Notes: a model not told the origin generated them from the letters alone. Numbered from the stretch's first letter, positions 17,737-26,579 are shown. The stretch: 64,000 nucleotides of DNA from Rhizobium indicum (GCF_005862305.2 NZ_CP054022.1:1-64000), one strand, 5' to 3'. Program-made: numbers and translations.

Positions 17737-18609
17737 CTAGAAGCGCGCCTGCGTCGAAAAGAGCCCATGCGGTCGCCACATCAGCATCAAGATCAGCGTG
17801 GCGAAGCCGACGGTGTCGCGGAATTGCAGGCCGACATAGGTAGCGACCAGGCTCTCGGCAACGCCAAGGATCATCGCCGCGACAAACGTGCCGCGCACAT
17901 TCCCCAAACCGCCCATGATGATGATCGGCAGCGTCTTGAACGTGATCAGTTCGCCCATGCCGCCATAGACACTGACATTGACCGGCGCCGTCAGAACACC
18001 TGAAAGTGCGGCGAGCGCCGCCCCCAGCATGAAGGTTCGAAGCACGACCTGCGGCACATCGATGCCGACGACGCTGCAGCACTCGACGTTCTGGGAAACG
18101 GCGCGCATCGCCATTCCCAAGCGGGTGTAGCTGACCATCAGTTCGAGGCCGATGAACACCAGCAAACAGACGACGAGAATGAGAATGCGCTGCTGGGCCA
18201 GGCTGAAGCCGAGGATGGAAACCGGCTCGATATAACCTCCGGCGAAGAACTTGTAGCCTCCGCCGAAGACGAGAATGATGGTGTTCTGCAGGATCAGCGC
18301 GATGCCGAGCGTGGCGAGCACGCCCGACTCCGCGGGCGCGCCGACCATCCGGCGCATGACGAGTTGCCCGACCACATAGGCGACGGCGATTGTCGCAAGA
18401 ACTCCCACGACAATCGACGCTTCATAGGACAAGCCGAGATAGTCGATCGAAAACCACGCCCCGAACGTGCCGAGCATGTAGTACTCGCCGTGAGCAAAAT
18501 TGATGGCTCTCAGCACCCCAAAAATCATGGTCATGCCGACGGCGACGATGGCGTAAACGGAACCGGTGACGATTCCATTCACAGATTGCTCAACTATGGT
18601 CGAGAGCAT
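17737..18609 (-). CDS. livH: Branched-chain amino acid-type ABC permease (LivH)
   Basis: Inner-membrane permease of 290 residues, normal LivH length. Features are GIVTGSVYAIVAVGMTMIFGVLRAINFAHGEYYMLG near residues 12-48 and the ABC-contact loop AMRAVSQNVECCSVVGIDV near 175. A third diagnostic segment is GGLGNVRGTFVAAMILGV. It lies between the binding-protein gene (20 bases upstream) and livM. Together with LivM it forms the translocation pore for the LivJ-type binding protein. Confidence 0.92.
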   Translation of the reverse strand: MLSTIVEQSVNGIVTGSVYAIVAVGMTMIFGVLRAINFAHGEYYMLGTFGAWFSIDYLGLSYEASIVVGVLATIAVAYVVGQLVMRRMVGAPAESGVLATLGIALILQNTIILVFGGGYKFFAGGYIEPVSILGFSLAQQRILILVVCLLVFIGLELMVSYTRLGMAMRAVSQNVECCSVVGIDVPQVVLRTFMLGAALAALSGVLTAPVNVSVYGGMGELITFKTLPIIIMGGLGNVRGTFVAAMILGVAESLVATYVGLQFRDTVGFATLILMLMWRPHGLFSTQARF

Positions 18610-18630
18610 GGGCGTACTCCTCCCGGCAGA

Positions 18631-19824
18631 TTAGTTGGCAGGATATTGAATGTCCGCCGTATATGCACCCTTGATGCTCGGCTTGCCGTTCTCGATCTGC
18701 AGCAGGATCATCGGCAATCGGGCCTGGTTGTGGTCGTCGAAAGTGACTTCGCCAACCGGGCTCTTATATTTGATCTTCGAAAGTGCATCGCGAACCTTCA
18801 CCTTATCCGCGCTGCCCGCCTGCTTGATCGCCGCTGCGAGGAGATTGACGGTATCCCAATGAACATAGGCGTGGTTGTTCGGGGCTTCGTTGTAGGTGGC
18901 CGTGAACTTCTCGACGAAAGCCTTGCTTTCGGGCGAGTCGAACTGCGGAAGCCATGCGGCGGCTTCGACGGCACCTTCGAGCGCCGACGGGGCTGACTTG
19001 ATGGTCTTTTCCGTGTTGAACTCGCCATTACCGATCAGCGCGACCTTGCCGGCTATTCCGAGTTCGATCATCTGGCGGGCGATGATGGGCGTCGTATCCG
19101 CAAGGCCGTACATGATGATGGCCTGGGCGCCATTGTCGCGGATCTTGGCGAGAACGCTGCGGAAGTCGACTTCGCCTTCCTTGTAGTAGTCTTCGCTGAG
19201 GATCTCTCCCTTGAAGTCAGGCAGGTACTTCTTCGTGAAGGTGATCGCCGAGCGGCCATAGTCGCTGTCGACCGAGAGCACGGCAAACTTGGTAAAACCG
19301 CGCTGCTCTGCGGCATACTTGGCGACGATCAGCGCCCGGTTCTCATCTGTCGGATAGTTGCGATAGGTCCATTTGAAGCCGCCGACGCCGGCCTGGTAGG
19401 TGATCTTCGGATTGGATGACGCTGCATTCAGGAGAAGCACTTCGGCATCTTCCGCGACGGGCTGGATGGCGAGCGTCACCGAGCTGGAAACATCGCCGAT
19501 GATGAAGTCGACGCCATCCTGGTCAATCAGACGACGGGCGGCCGAGACGCCTTCGACCGGGGTGCCCTGGCTGTCGGCATTGAGGAGTTCGATTTTCATC
19601 CCATCGATGCCGCCGGCATCATTAATGTCTTTGACGGCGAGTTCGGCTCCATGCATCGAAAATGCGCCGTAGCGCGCATTCGGGCCGCTCATCGGCGCAA
19701 CAAGTCCGAGCTTGATCGTCCCGTCCGCTGCCAGCGCGATAGTCGGCAGGCCGGAGACGGTCACTGCCAGTGAAAGGACTGCTGTAGAAAGGAAAAGTGC
19801 TCTGCGGCTTACGGTAAGTTTCAT
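18631..19824 (-). CDS. livJ: LivJ-type amino acid/amide substrate-binding protein
   Basis: Periplasmic type I binding protein of 397 residues starting MKLTVSRRALFLSTAVL with a signal peptide ending near ALAADG. The mature part begins with GTIKLGLVAPMSGPNARYG, the family opening, and contains GTPVEGVSAARRLIDQDGVDFIIGDVSSS, typical of branched-chain amino acid and amide (HAAT family) receptors. It heads the leftward livJHMGF-aatA operon. A NAC-type repeat lies about 150 bp upstream, shared with hyuA, suggesting that the ligand is the compound attacked by HyuAB. The ligand itself is unknown. Confidence 0.9.
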   Translation of the reverse strand: MKLTVSRRALFLSTAVLSLAVTVSGLPTIALAADGTIKLGLVAPMSGPNARYGAFSMHGAELAVKDINDAGGIDGMKIELLNADSQGTPVEGVSAARRLIDQDGVDFIIGDVSSSVTLAIQPVAEDAEVLLLNAASSNPKITYQAGVGGFKWTYRNYPTDENRALIVAKYAAEQRGFTKFAVLSVDSDYGRSAITFTKKYLPDFKGEILSEDYYKEGEVDFRSVLAKIRDNGAQAIIMYGLADTTPIIARQMIELGIAGKVALIGNGEFNTEKTIKSAPSALEGAVEAAAWLPQFDSPESKAFVEKFTATYNEAPNNHAYVHWDTVNLLAAAIKQAGSADKVKVRDALSKIKYKSPVGEVTFDDHNQARLPMILLQIENGKPSIKGAYTADIQYPAN

Positions 19825-19953
19825 GTTCCCACTCCATGTTCTCGGGTGCAAACGCTTGGGCATATGGCCCAGCGTACTCCTGACCGCTTTCCGCGGTTCT
19901 TATCGCGTCAGCCCAGCGCTGACACCGTCACAGTAGGTTCAGGGAAGCGTCGC

Positions 19954-20000
19954 TGGCCAACACAACTCCACTCTGCCGCTATAGCGTTTATTTATAGCGA
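19954..20000. promoter_or_regulatory. Candidate NAC-type operator upstream of livJ
   Basis: Near copy of 12843-12890: TGGCCAACACAACT, CTGCCGCTATAG, and an ATA-N9-TAT core (19981-19995) within the inverted repeat CGCTATA/TATAGCG, here a better palindrome. It lies about 130-170 bp upstream of the livJ start. Confidence 0.6.
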
Positions 20001-20085
20001 ACCGATCGATTTGGCATTGCCAGAACGGCTTACTGTCCCGGCCGGACGAGCCGTCGGTGATATAATGGTGACGTGTCGTCCCTCG

Positions 20086-21432
20086 TCACTCGGATCCTGC
20101 ACTCCACTCGCGATAGGCGAGGTGGATCTTTGCTCCGATCGTCGTGAACGGCTGCGGCGGCAATGCCGTCGGGGCAGCCAGGCGCGCGTAGACGCGGCCG
20201 AGTTCGGAATCGTGTCCGAGCGCCAGTTCCGCAGCCGCGATCCCTGACGCTGTCGAGTTCGACGCTCCAAGGCCGTTGCAGCCGCATGCCGCGAATACGC
20301 CGCGCTCGATCTCACCGAATGCCGGAACATGATTGCGTGTGAGTGCCATCGCGCCGGCCCAGCGGTACTGCATCCCGACGCCACCAAGGGTGGGAAAGCG
20401 ATTGGAGAACTTGCCGTCGTGGAGGCGGCCGGCTCGCTGGATCGCGGCGTCGCTGACTGCGATGCTCGGATTATAGCTGTAGCGCGAGCGCACCAGGATT
20501 CGGTCGCCCGCGCCGGTGCTGATGCGGCGGACAGTTGTTCCCATCGGCAGGGCGGGAGTGGCGGCCCACTTCCGTTCTCCGGCGAGGCGCGAGGGGTCGA
20601 ACTCTTCGGTGAGGGAGGCGTAGGTGAAGACGTGGAGCAGGCGTCCCCGGAAGAAGCCGAAGCTCTCCACATGTCCGTTGTTTGCCATGATGATCTTCGC
20701 CGCCTGCACAGAACCCTGCGGCGTCTTGACCAGCCAACCCGTACCGGAGCGCTCGAACGAGAGCGCCGGCGTGCGCTCGTAAAGGGTGACAGGCTCCTTC
20801 AGGCAGTCGGCGACCGCGCGAATGTAGGCGGCGGGCTGCACGATGACAGTGCCGGGCATGAACAGACCGGAGGTGTAAACCGGCGATCCCGTTACCGCCT
20901 CGATTTCCCCGGCGCTCAAGAGCCGATGGTCCTCGCCCATTTTCGTAAGCTGCTGCGCATAGTCATCGAGGTGCTTGTCGCCTTCCGCGCTGATGGCGAC
21001 GCTGTACCGGCCACAGGGATCGAACACATCCTTGCCCCAGCCGTTTTCGGTCGCCATCTCGCTCGCCAGAGCGATAGCCGAGCGCTGTATGAGCACGGAC
21101 TGCCTGAACTTGGCCTCCGACTCTCCGCTGAAATCGTCGGACGAGACCTCGTGCGGCAGGTCGATGATGAAACCCGAATTCGCGCCCGCCGGCCCCTCGC
21201 CGACGATACCCGCTTCCAGCACGGCGACCCGCGCGGTCGGCTCCAGGCGTGAGATGCGCCGGGCCGCGGAGAGGCCCGCGAAACCACCACCGATGATCGC
21301 GACGTCGGCAATGACCGATCCGTTCAGCGCGGGCTGTGGCGTGCGCGGCGCAAGTGTGGCCACCCAGCCCGAAACGCCTGCGCGTTTCGGAAGCCTGGAT
21401 GCAGTGAAGACGTCTTTTGCGGCCTGGGTCAC
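20086..21432 (-). CDS. FAD-dependent amine / D-amino acid oxidoreductase (DAO family)
   Basis: Flavoprotein of the DAO family (448 residues), resembling gamma-glutamylputrescine oxidase and related amine oxidases more than DadA. It has IADVAIIGGGFAGLSAARRI near residue 38 for FAD and a conserved end-region ACGCNGLGASNSTASGIAAAELALG. Possible starts are GTG codons. GTG 21432, one base after the stop of the DHDPS-family gene, is chosen because it gives the closest operon spacing; an upstream frame reaching 21561 overlaps that gene. With the adjacent DHDPS-family enzyme it probably oxidises an amino or imino acid whose product is then cleaved or dehydrated. Substrate unknown. Confidence 0.82.
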   Translation of the reverse strand: MTQAAKDVFTASRLPKRAGVSGWVATLAPRTPQPALNGSVIADVAIIGGGFAGLSAARRISRLEPTARVAVLEAGIVGEGPAGANSGFIIDLPHEVSSDDFSGESEAKFRQSVLIQRSAIALASEMATENGWGKDVFDPCGRYSVAISAEGDKHLDDYAQQLTKMGEDHRLLSAGEIEAVTGSPVYTSGLFMPGTVIVQPAAYIRAVADCLKEPVTLYERTPALSFERSGTGWLVKTPQGSVQAAKIIMANNGHVESFGFFRGRLLHVFTYASLTEEFDPSRLAGERKWAATPALPMGTTVRRISTGAGDRILVRSRYSYNPSIAVSDAAIQRAGRLHDGKFSNRFPTLGGVGMQYRWAGAMALTRNHVPAFGEIERGVFAACGCNGLGASNSTASGIAAAELALGHDSELGRVYARLAAPTALPPQPFTTIGAKIHLAYREWSAGSE

Positions 21433-21433
21433 G

Positions 21434-22321
21434 TCAGATCGCTTCACGCTCCATGAGCGTTTCGAGGGAACGCCGGATGGCCGGAAGCTTTTCCGGAGCA
21501 AGTCCGCGCAGCGGTTTTCGTGGAACGCCGGCGCCGTAGCCCACCTGATCTGCGGCCGCATAGACGGACTGCACGTAATCGCCTTCCCAAATCAGCCCCA
21601 TCGACGGCTCCAAGATTTTCCAGAGCGCGCGAACCTCGTCCCACTTGTGCTCGGCGGCGGCCTCGACGAGGGCGACGCAGGTTCTCGGAGCGAAGTTCGC
21701 CCCACCCCAGATCAGGCCGTCGCATCCGGCATAGAGCGCGTAGGGAACGAGAGGGTCAGCGCCGTTCATGACGAAACGGCCGGTGCGGATAAGTGCTGCC
21801 TGCTTGCCAAGATCGCCACTGCTGTCCTTGACGGCACAAAAGCCGGGGATTTCGCTCAGCTTGTCGAGAAGTTCGGGCGTAACGGCGACGCCGACCGCCT
21901 GGGGCACGTTGTAGCCGACCACCGGCAGACCGGCCTTTGCAACCTCGCTATAGAAATCGACGATGCCCTGATCGTCGGTCGGCCCTTCGAAGAAGGGCGG
22001 AAGAACCATGACACCTTCGGCGCCAGCGTCTCGCGCGCGAATGGTACGCTCGACGACGTCCTCCACCAGGAGCGCGGAGGTCTGTGCAATCACCTTCGCC
22101 CGGCCATTGACGATCCGCGCCCCGCGCCGGATCAGTTCCTCGGATTCGTCCTTGGAAAGGTAGACGTGCATGCCGGTTCCGGAGCTGAACAGGAAGCTCT
22201 TGACGCCTGCTGCGAGGTAGCGCTCGACATTGTATTCGAGCCTGCCGTAGTCGATGCGTCCGGCATGGTCGAACGGCGTGGTGATGGCAAGGTTAAGACC
22301 TGGAAATTGGAAGTCAGACAT
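21434..22321 (-). CDS. Dihydrodipicolinate synthase family protein
   Basis: TIM-barrel Schiff-base aldolase/dehydratase of the DapA/NAL family, 295 residues, starting MSDFQFPGLNLAITTPFD. The catalytic lysine is in GFCAVKDSSGD (about 162) and the proton-relay tyrosine in VVGYNVPQAVG (about 135). The GTGM sequence at about 48 stands where DapA has the GTTGE substrate loop, so it is unlikely to make dipicolinate. Such paralogues beside a DAO-family oxidoreductase act in hydroxyproline or other imino/oxo-acid catabolism. One base separates it from the downstream oxidoreductase gene; a GntR gene lies 48 bases upstream. Confidence 0.85.
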   Translation of the reverse strand: MSDFQFPGLNLAITTPFDHAGRIDYGRLEYNVERYLAAGVKSFLFSSGTGMHVYLSKDESEELIRRGARIVNGRAKVIAQTSALLVEDVVERTIRARDAGAEGVMVLPPFFEGPTDDQGIVDFYSEVAKAGLPVVGYNVPQAVGVAVTPELLDKLSEIPGFCAVKDSSGDLGKQAALIRTGRFVMNGADPLVPYALYAGCDGLIWGGANFAPRTCVALVEAAAEHKWDEVRALWKILEPSMGLIWEGDYVQSVYAAADQVGYGAGVPRKPLRGLAPEKLPAIRRSLETLMEREAI

Positions 22322-22369
22322 TCGTTTTGTGTCCCGCGTTGCGCTGCCGAAAGGTCGAGCCAAATGGCC

Positions 22370-23077
22370 CTAGAGGGTCGGCGTCTCCAGACCCTCTGGG
22401 GCCGCGTACATGGCCATGTTTCGTCGTGAAAGCTCAAGGTGAAGCCGCGCCAGTTCTCCGGCTGCGTCGGGATCGCGTTTCCCGATTGCGTCGATCATCT
22501 CGTCATGTTGTTGCGTGGCGAGTTCGAGCTCTTCCTGCATACGAGGCGTGTTCGGGTGCTTGTAGAAGACCTTGCCGATGCGCGCATGGTCGATCTGCAA
22601 TCGCCGCAGGCTCGGAACGAGATAGACGTTGTGGGCCATCTCGCCGATCTGTCGGTGGAACCGGTCGTTGTAGAAGACGCGCCCGTCGACGTCGCAATTG
22701 TCGACGGTCTTTCGAAATGATTTCTGAACCTGCTTGAGCACGTCAAGCTGCCCGCGCGTTCCGTTCTCGGCCGCCAGCTTGCTGGCGGTAATGTAGATCA
22801 TCGGCGCAAGGAGGAAGAAGTCATGCAGCGACTGGTGGCTCAGGGAACTGACGCGCGCAGCACGATTGGCTTCCAGCTCGATATAACCTTCGCCAGCCAT
22901 CTGCCGCATCAGCTCGCGAACCGGCGGGCGGGATAGCCCGAACTCCTCGCTCAGCGCCACCTCGTCCAACACCGCACCCGGCGGCAGCTCCATCGTCAGG
23001 ATGCGTCTGCGAAGCGTCAGGCTCAGATTCGTTTTACGATCGGGGTTACCGATCTCGGAGGCAATGCCATCGTCCAT
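22370..23077 (-). CDS. GntR-family regulator (FCD type)
   Basis: A 235-residue regulator starting MDDGIASEIGNPDRK. The winged helix (about 15-75) has AVLDEVALSEEFGLSRPPVRELMRQM. The C-terminal FCD domain follows with FYNDRFHRQIGEMAHN and RMQEELELATQQHDEMIDAI, containing the usual metal-binding histidines. It is the first gene of the leftward set with the DHDPS-family and DAO-family genes. The perfect palindrome TTATGTAGACATAA sits 23 bases upstream and is a likely autoregulatory operator. Effector unknown. Confidence 0.85.
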   Translation of the reverse strand: MDDGIASEIGNPDRKTNLSLTLRRRILTMELPPGAVLDEVALSEEFGLSRPPVRELMRQMAGEGYIELEANRAARVSSLSHQSLHDFFLLAPMIYITASKLAAENGTRGQLDVLKQVQKSFRKTVDNCDVDGRVFYNDRFHRQIGEMAHNVYLVPSLRRLQIDHARIGKVFYKHPNTPRMQEELELATQQHDEMIDAIGKRDPDAAGELARLHLELSRRNMAMYAAPEGLETPTL

Positions 23078-23099
23078 CTCATAATCCTTTTGAAAGACA

Positions 23100-23113
23100 T
23101 TATGTAGACATAA
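23100..23113. promoter_or_regulatory. Candidate GntR operator
   Basis: Perfect 14-bp palindrome TTATGTAGACATAA, centre 30 bases upstream of the GntR start. It contains the GT-N2-AC core common to FCD-type GntR sites. Binding is inferred. Confidence 0.55.
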
Positions 23114-23302
23114 GATAGACGTCAAGATTTTCTCTTGAGACTCCGGAATCGAATCCGTTCGCCCAGTCAGCGAGAAAGAAGGTTCGGGTCAGGAAAAGTT
23201 GCCGCCTTCACGGCGCAGCGAATGCTGCGTCGGCAAGTCGACCGGAGACCTCCGATCACTCATCGGGCCACCGGGCAACAGGTATGAGTTCGGCGACGCG
23301 CT

Positions 23303-24337
23303 CTAAAAGGTCAGTTGCACCTTACAGGCGGCCGCGCGGTCGCCGGCGAGAATGAAGGCTGCGGCGGCTTGTTCGAGCGGCAGGCTGTGGCTGATGATCG
23401 GCCGCACATCGATCTTGCGGCTGGAGATCAGCTCGACGGCAGTACCGAACTCCTCGTGGAAGCGCTGCGTTCCGTGGAGTTGAAGCTCCTTGCCGACGAT
23501 GGCGTTGAGAGGGATCGGGACGTCTCCCGTGACACCGACCTGCACGATCGTTCCGCGCGGCCTGATGGCGGCAATCGCGCCGCGGATGGCCGGAGCGGCG
23601 GCCGAGCATTCGAAGACGAGATCGAAATAGCCCTTTCCCGCCTCGTATTCCGCAAACGCCTGGGCATTTTTTGAAACATTGACCGTGCGGCTGGCGCCCA
23701 TCGCTCTGGCCCTGTCCAGCGCCGCATCAGCGAGATCGGTTACCACGATCTCGCTTGCGCCATGATAGGAGGCGACGGCAACCATCAGGGCGCCGATCGG
23801 GCCGGCTCCGGTGACCAGCACGCGTTTGCCTGTGATATCTCCAGCGCGCGATGCCGCGTGCAGGCAGACGGAGAGCGGTTCGCTGCAGGCCGCTTCTGCC
23901 GCCGTTGTCGCAGCTCCGACCGCGAAGCACTGCTTGGCCGGCACCACCATCCATTCCCGGAACATGCCCTGCTCATGCGGCAGGCGCATCGCACTGCCCA
24001 TGAAGCGCATGTCCAGGCAGTGGATCGGCATGTTTTTCTGACAATATTCGCAATGCCCGCAGGGTTGGCTGGGATTGACCGCCACCAGCGTCCCGGCCTT
24101 CAGATCGACCCCCTCGCCCGCTTGGCTCACAGTTCCTGATGCCTCGTGGCCTGGTATGATCGGCTCGCGAACCCGGACCGGCCCGAAGCCGCCGTCCTGA
24201 TAATAATGCAGGTCGGAGCCGCAGATGCCTGCGGCCGCCATTTTGAGAAGCACCTCGCCGGGACCAGGGGCCGCAACCGCGGCGGTCTCGATCCTGAGGT
24301 CGCCCTTTTGGTAAAGCCGTGCCACACGTGTCCGCAT
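23303..24337 (-). CDS. Zinc-dependent alcohol dehydrogenase (L-idonate 5-dehydrogenase-like)
   Basis: Medium-chain zinc dehydrogenase, 344 residues. Catalytic zinc ligands are in AAGICGSDLHYYQDGG and GHEASGTV (first 70 residues). The structural zinc set is NPSQPCGHCEYCQKNMPIHC (about 88-107, four cysteines), and the cofactor motif is VTGAGPIGALMVAVA (about 170). The CGSDLHYYQDGGFG segment matches L-idonate 5-dehydrogenases. It follows the TRAP permease gene by 9 bases, so it probably oxidises a hydroxyl of the imported sugar acid or polyol. The partner 5-ketogluconate reductase and gluconate kinase are not in this window, so idonate itself is only one possibility. Confidence 0.82.
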   Translation of the reverse strand: MRTRVARLYQKGDLRIETAAVAAPGPGEVLLKMAAAGICGSDLHYYQDGGFGPVRVREPIIPGHEASGTVSQAGEGVDLKAGTLVAVNPSQPCGHCEYCQKNMPIHCLDMRFMGSAMRLPHEQGMFREWMVVPAKQCFAVGAATTAAEAACSEPLSVCLHAASRAGDITGKRVLVTGAGPIGALMVAVASYHGASEIVVTDLADAALDRARAMGASRTVNVSKNAQAFAEYEAGKGYFDLVFECSAAAPAIRGAIAAIRPRGTIVQVGVTGDVPIPLNAIVGKELQLHGTQRFHEEFGTAVELISSRKIDVRPIISHSLPLEQAAAAFILAGDRAAACKVQLTF

Positions 24338-24346
24338 CTTCCGCTC

Positions 24347-25753
24347 CTATCTCAGCAGTCCAAGCTGCTGCGGCAGCCACAGCGATATGGCGGGCACGAA
24401 GGTGATCAGGATCAGCGCCAGGAAGAGCGGCACCAGCCAGGGCAGGATCGCCATGGTCGTGCGTTCGACGGAGAGTTTCGCGACCCTCGACAGCACGAAA
24501 AGCACCATGCCGAGCGGTGGGTGCAGCAGGCCGATCATCAGGTTCAGCGTCATGATGAGACCGAACTGGACCGGATCGATCCCGAACTTCAGGACGATCG
24601 GCAGAAGGATCGGCACGAGGATGGTGATGGCCGCGATCGTATCCAGGAAGCAGCCGACGAACAGCATCAGCAGGTTCACGAGGATCAGGAAAACCCATTT
24701 GTTGTCGGTGATCGACAGGATCGCATCGGACAAGAGTTGGGCCGCCTGGCTCACCGTCAGCAGCCATGCGAAGACCGATGCCGCGGTGACGATGAAGAGA
24801 ACCGATGCCGTCGTCTCGATCGTATCGAAACTTGCCTTGGCGAGCGTCGAGGGCGTCATCGTGCGGTAGCGCACCAGACCGAGGAAGAGAGACCAGAGGA
24901 CGGCTGCGACGGCCGCCTCCGTCGGCGTGAACCAGCCCATGGTCATGCCGCCGATCAGGATGACGGGCGTCATCAGCGCCATGACGGCGGAGAAGCGGAA
25001 ATACCAGTCAAGGGCGAGAAGCAGGGCAAGGGCAATGCCCGCCGCAACATTCATCGATACGCCCGCCTGCATCAGCAGATAGATGGCCAGCGGCACCGCC
25101 AGGACGACGACGATTTCCATCCCCGCCGATAGGAGCTCTCTGACATTAAACGGCGCATCCGAGCCCCACCGCTTCTTATAAGCAAAGGCGGCGACCGTGA
25201 CCATCATCAACAGCGTCATGACGATGCCGGGCAGGATGCCCGCCATGAAAAGAGCGCCGATCGAGACGTTCGCCATCATACCGTAAATCACGAAAGGCAG
25301 TGACGGCGGGAAGATCGGGCCAAGCGTTGCCGAGGCCGCCGTCACGCCGACCGCGGCCTCGACCGGATAGCCGTGATCCTTCATCGCCTTGATCTCGATC
25401 GTGCCGATGCCGGCCGCATCGGCGAGCGCGGTGCCGGACATGCCGGAGAAGATCACCGAACCGATGATGTTGACTTGCGCAAGACCGCCCTTCATCCAGC
25501 CGACGAGAGCGACGGCAAAGGAATAGATGCGGCCGGTGACGCCGGCCGAGTTCATCAGGTTGCCCGCGAGGATGAAGAAGGGCACGGCGAGCAGCGGGAA
25601 GCTTTCGACGCCGGCGATCATGCGCTGGGCGACGATGATGTCCGGCGCGACGCCATAAAGGACGATGTAGAGCACGGATGCGACCGCCATCGAAATGGCG
25701 ACGGGCACCCCGATCAGCATCAGCACCAGAAACGAACCAAGAAGCAGCAGCAT
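24347..25753 (-). CDS. TRAP transporter large permease (DctM)
   Basis: Inner-membrane subunit of a TRAP importer, which uses a sodium or proton gradient. It has 468 residues with about twelve hydrophobic segments, somewhat longer than the usual 425. DctM hallmarks are AVPFFILAGNLMNSAGVTGRI and GSVIFSGMSGTALADAAGIGTIEIKAMKDHGY, then GPIFPPSLPFVIYGMMA. Four bases separate it from the small permease gene and nine from the dehydrogenase gene. The substrate is set by the DctP protein, probably a sugar acid given the dehydrogenase. Confidence 0.93.
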   Translation of the reverse strand: MLLLLGSFLVLMLIGVPVAISMAVASVLYIVLYGVAPDIIVAQRMIAGVESFPLLAVPFFILAGNLMNSAGVTGRIYSFAVALVGWMKGGLAQVNIIGSVIFSGMSGTALADAAGIGTIEIKAMKDHGYPVEAAVGVTAASATLGPIFPPSLPFVIYGMMANVSIGALFMAGILPGIVMTLLMMVTVAAFAYKKRWGSDAPFNVRELLSAGMEIVVVLAVPLAIYLLMQAGVSMNVAAGIALALLLALDWYFRFSAVMALMTPVILIGGMTMGWFTPTEAAVAAVLWSLFLGLVRYRTMTPSTLAKASFDTIETTASVLFIVTAASVFAWLLTVSQAAQLLSDAILSITDNKWVFLILVNLLMLFVGCFLDTIAAITILVPILLPIVLKFGIDPVQFGLIMTLNLMIGLLHPPLGMVLFVLSRVAKLSVERTTMAILPWLVPLFLALILITFVPAISLWLPQQLGLLR

Positions 25754-25757
25754 CTGA

Positions 25758-26330
25758 TCAACCCTCGATGGTCTGGAATTCTTCGGGGCGCTCCAGAACG
25801 GAGTAGCCGCGGCGCATGTTGGCGATGAAGACGATAACCGCTCGGATCAGCATCAGCACGAAGGCGACGAGAACGCTGTAGAAGACGATGTTGCGCGGCA
25901 GGTCGATGGTGACCATCTGCTCGTCCGCTACGATGTCGACGTAACGCCACATCAGATGGCAGCCATAAGCGAAAAAGCCGATGCGGACGATATCGACGAA
26001 AGTGGCGAGCACGCGCGCGAGGCCTGCAGGCATATAGTGATAGAACACATCCACCTGGATATGCCGCGAGGTGCGCACGCACATGACGGAACCGAGAAAG
26101 ACGACACCGATCAGGCAGTTGATCGCAATCTCCTCGGTCCACGCGTAGCTGTCGTTCAGCACATAGCGCGTGAAGAACTGCAGGAAGACGCAACCCGCCA
26201 TCAGCCAGAAAACGATCAGCGTGATCCAGTCTTCGATGGCATAATCCGAGACGTTTGCGGTCGGCGCGTGCCCTTCGAACTCGTGACCGATTTCTTCGGC
26301 CGTGATTTGCGTATGAATTTCTTGCGACAT
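25758..26330 (-). CDS. TRAP transporter small permease (DctQ)
   Basis: Four-helix membrane subunit of the TRAP transporter, 190 residues from MSQEIHTQITAEEI. The extended frame to 26432 covers a repeat element and is not used. It has the conserved RYVLNDSYAWTEEIAINCLIGVVFLGS region and the CVRTSRHIQVDVFYHYMP loop. It binds DctM; gene order DctP-DctQ-DctM is standard. A 138-bp palindromic repeat separates it from the binding-protein gene. Confidence 0.9.
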   Translation of the reverse strand: MSQEIHTQITAEEIGHEFEGHAPTANVSDYAIEDWITLIVFWLMAGCVFLQFFTRYVLNDSYAWTEEIAINCLIGVVFLGSVMCVRTSRHIQVDVFYHYMPAGLARVLATFVDIVRIGFFAYGCHLMWRYVDIVADEQMVTIDLPRNIVFYSVLVAFVLMLIRAVIVFIANMRRGYSVLERPEEFQTIEG

Positions 26331-26423
26331 GATCGGCCTTGTTCCAGTTGGGGAAGGAGGAGCGCGCTTGGCGGCGCGCCCTTCAGTTGTCGACAAACAT
26401 CGTCCTTTGCTCGGCGGCACCTG

Positions 26424-26561
26424 GCCCCTCATCCGGCTGCCGCCACCTTCTCCCCGTAAACGGGGCGAAGGGGATATGCCGCGACCTCTCCGTTCCTCGC
26501 CAACCTCTCGCGGGGCACGTCCCCTCTCCCCGCGGGCGGGGAGAGGGTTAGGGTGAGGGGC
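26424..26561. repeat. Compound palindromic repeat element in TRAP operon
   Basis: Outer ends GCCCCTCATCC (26424-26434) and GGGTGAGGGGC (26551-26561) can pair. Inside are two more hairpins, CCTTCTCCCCG with CGGGGCGAAGG, and CCCCTCTCCCCGC with CGGGGAGAGGG. This CCCTCACCCTAACCC-type element is a familiar dispersed intergenic repeat in Rhizobium. It lies between dctP and dctQ, where it may process or attenuate the operon mRNA. Confidence 0.7.
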
Positions 26562-26579
26562 AACCGAAGTTGCCAGAGT

